21,023 bases of DNA from CAMEON01 sp045577755 (lineage in GTDB: Bacteria; Bacillota; Clostridia; Oscillospirales; CAG-272): positions 1-21,023 of the forward strand of contig JAZNJA010000080.1 of the NCBI GenBank assembly GCA_045577755.1. The letters run 5' to 3'. The notes below the pieces were generated by a model. It was not told the origin of the DNA. It saw nothing but the letters and a program-made list of their open reading frames with translations, and ran no database searches. Below are positions 13,712-19,879 of this stretch, in pieces. A program made the position numbers and the translations under genes. How positions within the stretch are numbered: position 1 is the stretch's first letter; every line of letters starts with the position of its first letter.

Positions 13712-15364
13712 TCAGTCCTTCTTCTTGCGGACCGTGAAGGCGGCGGCCATGGGGATGATCAGCGCGGCGAAACCAACGGTGGAGCCACAGCTCTTCTTGG
13801 ATGGCTGGGTCTCGTCGGGAGCCTGGGTGGCGTTGCTGTCAGGAGCCCGGGTAGCGTCCTCGGGGGGCTGAGTCTCGTCAGCGGGCGCGGTGGTCTCGTC
13901 CTCGGCGGCGGTGGTGTCCTCGTCCTTGCCGGGCTTACCGTCGGGATCGTACTCGCTCTCGTAGTAGAGATCGTAGGGGTCCGACTGGTAGAACTTGATC
14001 CAGGCGATGTCCATGGTCTCCTGGGCCGTGTCGTCGGCGTAGTAGAAGGGAGCCAGGCCCAGATTCATGATGAAGTGGTTCCAGGAGGCCTCCTCGGTCA
14101 TGTAGAAGATGACGGTATGCCACTGGCCGTCGGTGCCGATCAGCTCGCTGTAGCACATATCCGGATTGTACTCCGGGTTATTGACGGTACGGTAGAGGAT
14201 ACCCAACTCCTCACCCTCGGCGAAGGAGGTGCGGTACTTGACCACCACGTAGTCGCCCGAGCCGCCCAGAATTCTCTTGGGATACTTGTTGCTGAACACG
14301 TAGGGGATCTGGTCGTCCACGGCAAAAGAGGTAATGCGCATGAAGGACTCCTCGCCCTCGGTCACGAACTCCACGCCGGCGTTCTCGGCCTCAAAGGTCT
14401 TCACCACGGCCTCGTCGGAGAGGTCGATGAACTCCATCAGACCGAATTCCTTGTCCTCCTCGCTCATGCCGGGGATATCCTCGGGCTTGATCTCCAGACC
14501 GTCGGGCTTATCCACGAAGGTGATGCGGGCGAAGTACTGGGGGCACTTACCGGAATACTGGCCGCCGATACCGTGGCAGAAGGCCAGCTGCCAGGTCTCG
14601 TTGGTGTTCTGGGCCTGGCCGTTCACCGCCAGGATCCAGCCGTAGTTGACCTCGTCGCCGTTCTCCACCAGGCGGTCCAGTCCCATGACGGCCTGGAGGT
14701 TGACCCGCATCTCGTAGACCAGGACCTGGTTCTCGGCGTCGTAGTGACCCACGAAGTCCTTACCGGCCTCGGGACAGTAGTTACCGGCCCAGTTGAAGGT
14801 GATCTGGTCTCCGGTCTCGCTGTGGACGCCGCAGCCCAGCTCCACGTAGGTGTCGTCCTTGCCGGCGCAGCCCACGTCGGCAAAGCCTACCTGGAGGCAG
14901 TTGTAGGCGTAGAGCAGCACGTCCTGCTCGGGGTCGCACTTGTAGCCGTTGAGGCACTTGATCTCAAAGGCGATGTACATATAGGTGCCGTCCCAGCCCC
15001 ACCAGGCGTCGAAGAAGTCGATCTGGGTGGAGTCGTAGAACTCCTTGAACTCAGCCTCGGTGGTGCCGCCCACGGCGGGGTTGGCATCGTCACCGATGGG
15101 AGCCATCCAGGACAGGTAATCCTCGTACAGCTCGAAGGGCATATACTCGGTCTTGCCGATCTCACCGTCGATGGTGGGGGCGATGTGCAGGAAAGGAACC
15201 TCCCAGCCCACCTCGCGCTCACCGGCCTCGCCGGCCAGGATCTCATCGATATTCTCGGCGTTCTCCACCCAGTAGCCCGACTCCTGGGCAACGGCGGAGG
15301 CGCAGATCATGCCCGCGACGAGCAGGGTCGCCACGCAGATCAGGATCGCGATATACTTTTTCAT
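13712..15364 (-). CDS. Secreted CBM9-like two-domain protein with CGSTV C-terminal anchor signal
   Basis: This 550-residue exported protein has a signal peptide at 1-27 (MKKYIAILICVATLLVAGMI). Domain one (about 58-320) begins with FLHIAPTIDGEIGKTEY, the entry motif of CBM9/DOMON-like carbohydrate- or heme-binding domains, and contains many Trp and Cys. Domain two (about 340-485) has YVVVKYRTSF, DGQWHTVIFYM and ETMDIAWIKFY, a jelly-roll pattern of carbohydrate-binding modules. A Thr/Ala/Glu/Pro linker (490-520) precedes SKKSCGSTV with Cys526, a hydrophobic stretch and VRKKKD, nearly the same tail as the propeller protein. I expect it on the cell surface. The ATG at 15364 has AAGGAG nine bases upstream and a consensus promoter. 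It is monocistronic and convergent with the Lgt-like/CPBP operon. No catalytic residues are recognised. Confidence 0.85.
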   Translation of the reverse strand: MKKYIAILICVATLLVAGMICASAVAQESGYWVENAENIDEILAGEAGEREVGWEVPFLHIAPTIDGEIGKTEYMPFELYEDYLSWMAPIGDDANPAVGGTTEAEFKEFYDSTQIDFFDAWWGWDGTYMYIAFEIKCLNGYKCDPEQDVLLYAYNCLQVGFADVGCAGKDDTYVELGCGVHSETGDQITFNWAGNYCPEAGKDFVGHYDAENQVLVYEMRVNLQAVMGLDRLVENGDEVNYGWILAVNGQAQNTNETWQLAFCHGIGGQYSGKCPQYFARITFVDKPDGLEIKPEDIPGMSEEDKEFGLMEFIDLSDEAVVKTFEAENAGVEFVTEGEESFMRITSFAVDDQIPYVFSNKYPKRILGGSGDYVVVKYRTSFAEGEELGILYRTVNNPEYNPDMCYSELIGTDGQWHTVIFYMTEEASWNHFIMNLGLAPFYYADDTAQETMDIAWIKFYQSDPYDLYYESEYDPDGKPGKDEDTTAAEDETTAPADETQPPEDATRAPDSNATQAPDETQPSKKSCGSTVGFAALIIPMAAAFTVRKKKD

Positions 15365-15398
15365 AGGGAATTTCTCCTTTATATAAGGTTGTGTACCT

Positions 15399-15427
15399 AT
15401 TATAGCAAGCCTCGGCGGGGTTGTCAA
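15399..15427 (-). promoter_or_regulatory. Sigma-A promoter of the CBM9-like gene
   Basis: On the minus strand TTGACA (15422-15427) is followed after 17 bases by TATAAT (15399-15404), both perfect. Start codon 34 bases downstream of the -10. Confidence 0.95.
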
Positions 15428-15477
15428 CCGATCGGGGGTGGTTTTGTGGATACTGCACAGTATTTTTGCCAATATAC

Positions 15478-15509
15478 ACAAAAGGCGGCCCCGCCTGTGT
15501 GGGGGCCGC
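15478..15509 (-). terminator. Intrinsic terminator of the small two-TM gene
   Basis: GCGGCCCC (15485-15492) pairs with GGGGCCGC (15502-15509). On the minus strand CTTTTGTG follows. It lies 20 bases after the stop codon at 15528. Confidence 0.75.
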
Positions 15510-15527
15510 AAAAAGGGGGAGGAAGGA

Positions 15528-16025
15528 TCAGGCTTGCGCCGCCAGCGCGGCGAGGAGCAGGGGAATACCGACGGCGAGGATGGCGGCGGAGATACCCACG
15601 CAGATGAGGATCTTGTGGATGGTCTTCTTGCGGGTCTTCATGAGGATGGTCAGACCCATACCGATCATAGCGCCCAACGCGCCGCCGATGGCACCGCCGA
15701 TCACGAAGGCGAAGAACAGGATACCGGGGATCCAGCCCAGCACGAAATCCAGAACCGTGGCCTTGGAGGTCAGTGTGACCGTCTCGTCGCCGATCACCAA
15801 GGATACGCCGCTGATGTAATTGCCCTTGACCGTGACCGTCACGGGAGCGGACGCGCCCTCCTCGGGGGAAGCGAAGGGGTCGGCCGACAGGGATTGGTAT
15901 TGGTAGGTGGTCTTATTGATCTTAGTCAGCGGGATGCCGTCGAACGTGATGATCTTTTTGCCTGTCCAGAAGCTCTCCTCGTAGGTGATGAGGCCGTAGG
16001 CGGGGTGGGATACGGTGGTCTGCAT
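15528..16025 (-). CDS. Small two-TM membrane protein of unknown function
   Basis: This 165-residue protein has a soluble N-terminal part (1-90), rich in beta-type residues, with GLITYEESFWTGKKIITFDG and VSLVIGDETVTL. Two hydrophobic regions follow: a long Gly-rich one (about 95-128, GGAIGGALGAMIGMGLTI) and a second at 138-162, joined by KTRKK. There is no signal peptide, so the N-terminal domain is probably cytosolic. I do not recognise the family. The ATG at 16025 has AAGGAG eight bases upstream; a longer reading to 16244 would translate the palindromic element and is rejected. Its likely promoter is about 340 bp upstream, on the far side of that element. Confidence 0.72.
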   Translation of the reverse strand: MQTTVSHPAYGLITYEESFWTGKKIITFDGIPLTKINKTTYQYQSLSADPFASPEEGASAPVTVTVKGNYISGVSLVIGDETVTLTSKATVLDFVLGWIPGILFFAFVIGGAIGGALGAMIGMGLTILMKTRKKTIHKILICVGISAAILAVGIPLLLAALAAQA

Positions 16026-16072
16026 GGGTGGATCTCCTTTTCGGTTTTTCAGGTATGCAATCGGAAAATGCT

Positions 16073-16327
16073 TCGGATTTGGGTTTGTCGGTCTGTTCCT
16101 TTGCCTTCCCCAGCGGGGAAGGGGGACCGCGAAGCGGTGGATGAGGAGAGCCGCACACAGAGGTCTTCCGGGTGTGGATTCTCTTTTTGGTAGACAGGGA
16201 AAAAGCTGACACCGGGAAGGAAATCTGAAACCCGCTCTCCTCATCCGTCACCCGCTAAAGCGGGTGCCACCTTCCCCGCTGGGGAAGGCTAAGGAACGCG
16301 GACTTCTCCCCGCTAAACCCCAATTTT
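16073..16327. mobile_element. MITE-like palindromic element E1
   Basis: This ~255-bp block contains no gene. Its inner arms, 16096-16151 and 16234-16296, are imperfect inverted repeats: TTCCTTTGCCTTCCCCAGCG on the left and the same with one change on the complement of the right. They continue through GGATGAGGAGAGC / GCTCTCCTCATCC. The outer ends carry a diverged inverted ATTTGGGTTT..CGG sequence, also found at the ends of E2. Long imperfect terminal inverted repeats and a ~75-bp non-coding centre fit a MITE or large REP-like element. No target-site duplication could be confirmed. Confidence 0.65.
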
Positions 16328-16362
16328 CACAATTCTGCGATCACCTAATTTCCGTTGCCTTC

Positions 16363-16391
16363 ATCATACCACAGAGCGGCGGTTTTGTCAA
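16363..16391 (-). promoter_or_regulatory. Sigma-A promoter upstream of element E1
   Basis: On the minus strand TTGACA (16386-16391) and TATGAT (16363-16368) are spaced by 17 bases. The first gene downstream is the two-TM protein starting at 16025, so the mRNA would carry all of E1 in a leader of about 330 nt. Confidence 0.8.
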
Positions 16392-16455
16392 GCGGGGTGG
16401 GATGATCGGTCGCGTTTTGGGATAAACGGTTGCGAGAGGGGGGCTCAACCCAAAT

Positions 16456-16482
16456 GAGAATCCCGCGCCGAGGCGCGGGATA
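16456..16482 (-). terminator. Probable terminator of the sigma-factor gene
   Basis: TCCCGCGCC (16461-16469) pairs with GGCGCGGGA (16472-16480). On the minus strand TTCTCATTTGG follows, a weak T-tract. A second 8-bp stem, CGAGCCTC / GAGGCTCG (16512-16540), lies directly after the stop codon. Confidence 0.55.
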
Positions 16483-16541
16483 AGGGGAATGGGAGGAATG
16501 CTGTCATGCTCCGAGCCTCGGCATCGGAGAGAGAGGCTCGA

Positions 16542-18215
16542 TCAGACCGTCATACGGACGAAGGCACCCAGAGCGGGGTCGCCCGTGTCGGTGAGCCAGC
16601 CGTCGGAGAGGGCGCGGTGCAGGATCAGCTCCCGACGGAAGCCCGTGCTCATGGAGACCAGCGCGAGGATATGCTCATCCTCCCGCAGATGGGCGGGGAG
16701 GTCGGCGGTGAGGATACCCTTCGCGTACTCGCTCAGGCCCAGGATGAGCTCCCGCACGCGGGCGACCAGGCCGCGAAGCTCCTCCCGCTCGGCGGGGGTA
16801 AAGGCGGCGGTGCGGTCGGCCATGTCGAAGTGGAGGACAGCGGACTTGTAGCCCTCCTCGGTGGAGCGGAGGTAGCCGATCTCGGCCAGCTCCTTCAGGC
16901 AGGCGGGGTCTGCGGTACAGGGCGTACCCGTGGCCTCGGCGCGGATGACCTCGCCCAGCGCGTCGGCCAGCTTGCCGTCCAGATACTCGGGTGTGCGATC
17001 CATGATGTACTCGTAGTAGAATTTATACTGCTGGAAACACACCTCGGTGTCGGACGAGCCGTGGAGACCCACGAAATACTCGGGGATGTTGATGACGTTC
17101 TTGCCGTCGGAGGTCATGGCGTTGGTCTTCCCCTGATAGCCGATGATGTCCCACTGACCGCCGTCGGGTCGCTTCGTCCACCAGCCGTGCAGGTCCTTCT
17201 TACCGAGCAAGTCCCTCTTATCGAAGGCATCGTACTGGATGGTATCCAACGCCTGCATGAGCAACGTCCACTTGGCGGTCTCATAGTCCTGCCCGCCCCG
17301 ATAGGGCGTAACTCCGTGAGCGTGACACAGGGTCACGTAACGGTCAACGAGGGCCTCCAGAAGATCCGTCAGCTCGTCCTGAAGCTCGACCTGCCGCTTA
17401 TTGCACGCCTGCCAGGCCTCACGGCTGATAATGGGGAAGGCGGTCTGATATCTGATCCCCGCCGCCGTCTCCACGGTGGACAGGAAGGTCTCGCGGACCA
17501 GAAAATCCAGCTCGCTCTGCATATAGGGGAGGGCGACGCCCAGAGCGATGGCCAGCTCCTCGGCGGTCTCGGGGGTGTCGTAGACCTCCAGGAAGATGTT
17601 CTGGTACAGGGGGTGGTTCAAAATACGCCAGGGCTGACCGAAGGCGCCAAAGGATGAGCAATTGTTGACAAACTCGATCTCCTCGGGCTTGTAGCTTCTG
17701 ACTCCGAATTCTCTTGCCATATTCATTCCTTCTTTCATGTGTTTTCGGGCGCGGTGAAGCCTTGCCAGTACCGTCCCTCGGGGAATACCCAGCTCGTCGG
17801 CGATGTCCTGCACCGAGCGATCCTCGATGTAGTGGGCCACCAGCACGCGGCGGTAGTCCTCGCGGATGAAGGCCAGCTCCCGACGGAGAGTGTTCAGCCG
17901 CTCGGGGTCGGTGCCGTCGTCCTCGTCCACGATCCCCGGCTCTTCGGGCAGCTCATCTCCGGATATGAGCTGACTGCGGCGGCTCTTGGCCTCGGCCCAA
18001 CGGCTGTAGCGGTTGCGGGCAATGCGCCAGACCCAACCGGCGAAATTCGTGGGAACCGTCCCCTTACGCAGGGCGGCCATGACCTCACAGGTGATCTCGG
18101 AGGCCAGATCCTCGGCCTCGGTGGGGTCGCCGCACTTGCGCAGGCAGAAGTAGAACACCTTCTCCATGTAGTCGGCGGCGTACTGCTCCATGAGGGTATC
18201 GGGGGTGGGATCCAT
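16542..18215 (-). CDS. ECF-like sigma-70 family factor with long C-terminal extension
   Basis: This 557-residue protein begins with sigma region 2 (about 12-76: AEDLASEI...FAGWVWRIARNRYSRW, the -10 recognition segment) and region 4 (about 112-165: VLVAHYIEDRSVQDIADELG, IPRGTVLARLHRARK, the -35-binding helix-turn-helix). Ordinary ECF factors stop here. About 390 more residues follow, with a probable winged-helix at 205-245 (TAEELAIALGVALPYMQSEL), an aromatic-rich centre and another possible winged-helix near 455-490. No membrane segment or anti-sigma gene is seen, so control may lie in the extension. The ATG at 18215 has AAAGGAG five bases upstream. The gene is monocistronic and flanked by the two palindromic elements. 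Confidence 0.88.
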   Translation of the reverse strand: MDPTPDTLMEQYAADYMEKVFYFCLRKCGDPTEAEDLASEITCEVMAALRKGTVPTNFAGWVWRIARNRYSRWAEAKSRRSQLISGDELPEEPGIVDEDDGTDPERLNTLRRELAFIREDYRRVLVAHYIEDRSVQDIADELGIPRGTVLARLHRARKHMKEGMNMAREFGVRSYKPEEIEFVNNCSSFGAFGQPWRILNHPLYQNIFLEVYDTPETAEELAIALGVALPYMQSELDFLVRETFLSTVETAAGIRYQTAFPIISREAWQACNKRQVELQDELTDLLEALVDRYVTLCHAHGVTPYRGGQDYETAKWTLLMQALDTIQYDAFDKRDLLGKKDLHGWWTKRPDGGQWDIIGYQGKTNAMTSDGKNVINIPEYFVGLHGSSDTEVCFQQYKFYYEYIMDRTPEYLDGKLADALGEVIRAEATGTPCTADPACLKELAEIGYLRSTEEGYKSAVLHFDMADRTAAFTPAEREELRGLVARVRELILGLSEYAKGILTADLPAHLREDEHILALVSMSTGFRRELILHRALSDGWLTDTGDPALGAFVRMTV

Positions 18216-18268
18216 GACGGTCTCCTTTCCAATAATCGGTACTTGGCGGCGGGCTTTCGCGCTCCACT

Positions 18269-18292
18269 CATATAGTGTCGGAAAAGTCGGAA
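18269..18292 (-). promoter_or_regulatory. Possible sigma-factor promoter with direct repeat
   Basis: On the minus strand a TATATG -10-like box (18269-18274) is preceded by two copies of TTCCGAC, nine bases apart (18286-18292 and 18277-18283). No TTGACA is present. It may be an autoregulated ECF promoter or an operator; evidence is weak. Confidence 0.35.
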
Positions 18293-18336
18293 TGATTGCG
18301 GGGGCAGGAAAGAAAAATGCAAATATTTTGCTATAC

Positions 18337-18590
18337 TTCAAATTGGGGTTTATTGGTCTGACGGAACAAAATGCCCCGCTTCTCGCGATGACTCCCCCAC
18401 CCGCTTCGCGGGAGCCCCCTCAAGGAGGGAGCCTCTTACCTAAACCCGCGGAAATTCGTTACCCGATAAGTGATTTTGCCCCGCGCCCCAAGGCTCCCTC
18501 CCCGAGGGGGCTCCGCCCGCAGGCGGTGGGGGAGTTTACCACCATAGGCATTTTCACTCCTTCAAACAGACCGATAAACCCAAATTTGAA
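18337..18590. mobile_element. MITE-like palindromic element E2
   Basis: This 254-bp block is bounded by 24-bp terminal inverted repeats (18337-18360 and 18567-18590) that differ at two positions; the right one, on the complement, begins TTCAAATTTGGGTTTATCGG. A second inverted repeat lies inside: ACTCCCCCACCCGCTTCGCG (from 18391) against the complement of 18490-18535, both ending in a GAGGGAGCC(T) core. The centre is non-coding. Ends are related to those of E1, although the inner palindromes differ. Confidence 0.7.
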
Positions 18591-18610
18591 ACACAGCCCG
18601 AACCGCTACG

Positions 18611-18641
18611 AAAAAATTTACCCCAACCGACGGTCGGGGTA
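18611..18641 (-). terminator. Intrinsic terminator of the thiamine diphosphokinase gene
   Basis: TACCCCAACC (18619-18628) pairs with GGTCGGGGTA (18632-18641), with one wobble. On the minus strand AATTTTTTC follows. Confidence 0.85.
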
Positions 18642-18681
18642 AAAGCAAGCTTCTATGATACGTATTTTGACGCTCGGATCC

Positions 18682-19308
18682 TCACGCATCCCGCGACTCG
18701 ATGAGGAACACCCCGCCCTTCTTCACCGCGATGAACGCCACGTTCCCCGTGATCTCGTTGGACACGGCGAACTGGTGGGAGCGGCGGAGGGTGGCCTTCT
18801 TCAGGGGGTACTTGCACCCCTCGATGTCCACCCCCTTGACCACCTCGTCGGCGGCGATGAGGGAAAGATACTTGTAGGGACTGCGGGCGATGAGGGTGGA
18901 GGTAGACTTCATATAGCGGGCGCGGTTCTGGCCGTCGGTGATCGTACAGTAGACCCCGCGGGCATTCAGATCCTCCAGGATGGCCAGAGTGGACAGGGTG
19001 TGATCCAGCCGTCCCGAAAGGCCGCCGATGATGATGATATCCTCCGCCCCCCGCTCCAGGGCGATCTCCACCGCCAGCTGGGTGTCGGTGTAGTCCTTCT
19101 CGGCGGGGACCTGTCGGATCTCCACGCCCTCGTCTCTTGGGACCGAGCCGATGGAGTCAAAGTCCCCAAGCAGGAGGTCGATCCGCTCCCCCAGGGCCTT
19201 GGCGGTATGGTAGCCCTGATCGGCGGCGATACAGAGATCGTCGGCCTTGGGATGCTCGGTGATGTATTCAGCGCGGACGGCGCCGCCGGTGTAGATGAAC
19301 GCGCGCAT
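18682..19308 (-). CDS. Thiamine diphosphokinase
   Basis: This cytosolic enzyme transfers pyrophosphate from ATP to thiamine, giving the cofactor thiamine diphosphate (EC 2.7.6.2). The 208-residue length is normal. The motifs are GDFDS (48-52), KDYTD (71-75) and GGLSGRLDH (95-103), followed by the C-terminal thiamine-binding part with SHQFAVSNE. All expected catalytic motifs are present. The ATG at 19308 is preceded by AAGGAGG at five bases; a longer frame to 19368 would run over the tRNA terminator hairpin. There is no promoter between it and the tRNA-Ser gene that I can see, so it may be transcribed by read-through from the tRNA promoter. No TPP riboswitch is seen. Confidence 0.94.
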   Translation of the reverse strand: MRAFIYTGGAVRAEYITEHPKADDLCIAADQGYHTAKALGERIDLLLGDFDSIGSVPRDEGVEIRQVPAEKDYTDTQLAVEIALERGAEDIIIIGGLSGRLDHTLSTLAILEDLNARGVYCTITDGQNRARYMKSTSTLIARSPYKYLSLIAADEVVKGVDIEGCKYPLKKATLRRSHQFAVSNEITGNVAFIAVKKGGVFLIESRDA

Positions 19309-19340
19309 GGGGGCCTCCTTGGGATGGATTCCGTCACCGA

Positions 19341-19385
19341 AAAGCCCCATAAAAAGCAAAATCCCCAAGGCTTTCGCCTTGGGGG
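19341..19385 (-). terminator. Terminator-like hairpin between tRNA-Ser and thiamine diphosphokinase
   Basis: On the minus strand CCCCAAGGC and GCCTTGGGG form a 9-bp stem with loop GAAA, followed by ATTTTGCTTTTT. The T-tract is interrupted, so some read-through into the downstream gene is plausible. Confidence 0.8.
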
Positions 19386-19389
19386 TATT

Positions 19390-19481
19390 TGGCGGAGAGG
19401 GAGGGATTCGAACCCTCGTTAGGGTATTAGCCTAAACACGATTTCCAGTCGTGCGCCTTAGACCAGCTCAGCCACCTCTCC
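19390..19481 (-). tRNA. tRNA-Ser(GGA)
   Basis: On the minus strand the gene reads GGAGAGG (acceptor), then GGCTGAGCTGGTCTAAGGC (D arm), the anticodon stem CACGA / TCGTG with loop CTGGAAA giving anticodon GGA, a long variable arm, the T arm with GGTTCGAATCC, and CCTCTCC-G-CCA. The long variable arm is typical of serine tRNAs. It decodes UCC and UCU. The CCA end is encoded, at 19390-19392. Confidence 0.97.
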
Positions 19482-19507
19482 ATGGGTGTCGTTCTGGCGA
19501 CTGGATT

Positions 19508-19536
19508 ATGATACCACAAAACGTCGCGTTTGTCAA
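19508..19536 (-). promoter_or_regulatory. Sigma-A promoter of tRNA-Ser
   Basis: On the minus strand TTGACA (19531-19536) and TATCAT (19508-19513) are spaced by 17 bases, 27 bases before the tRNA 5' end. Confidence 0.88.
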
Positions 19537-19636
19537 GAGGTTTTTGAAATTTTTTTCTGTTTTTTTGAAAAAAGCTGCGGGGGGCCCGCGCTGAGGGAAA
19601 AGTGACCGGTAAACACGTTTTTCTGCTTATCCGCAC

Positions 19637-19665
19637 TTGACAAATCCCGCTCGAAGTGGTAAGAT
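19637..19665 (+). promoter_or_regulatory. Sigma-A promoter of the GH99/GH71-like gene
   Basis: TTGACA (19637-19642) and TAAGAT (19660-19665) are spaced by 17 bases. It is divergent from the tRNA promoter, about 100 bp away. Confidence 0.85.
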
Positions 19666-19671
19666 GTTATT

Positions 19672-19879
19672 GTAGATTTTCCACAGAAATTCGTGCGTGC
19701 GTCGGAAACGCGCCAGCATCGTGGCCGAGGCCAAGGAATCGGGAAGTGCTACCGCGAGGCGCTTGAACGCGCTTCTGTCTCGGTCCGCCGCGGCCGGCCG
19801 TATCAGCGGATCGGGGCAAGGGGGTGGATCTCCCCCGGCCGTCCCACGAAATACGCCATAAAATGAAGGAGGAATCATC
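19672..19879 (+). promoter_or_regulatory. Long GC-rich structured leader
   Basis: About 205 nt separate the predicted start of transcription from the ATG at 19880. Several stems can be drawn: GCGT/ACGC (about 19690-19710), a nested stem with CGAG/CTCG outside and GCGC/GCGC inside (about 19752-19780), and GGGGG/CCCCC (about 19818-19836). The AAGGAGG ribosome site lies outside these. No known riboswitch consensus was recognised, and no short upstream gene is convincing. Confidence 0.4.

Noticed and set aside
13646..15607. 653-codon plus-strand open frame
   Set aside because: It is the antisense shadow of the CBM9-like gene and also runs over its terminator and promoter.
19380..19425. Peptide ending GRDSNPR on the plus strand
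   Set aside because: It is the well-known false translation of the strand opposite a tRNA; here it covers tRNA-Ser.
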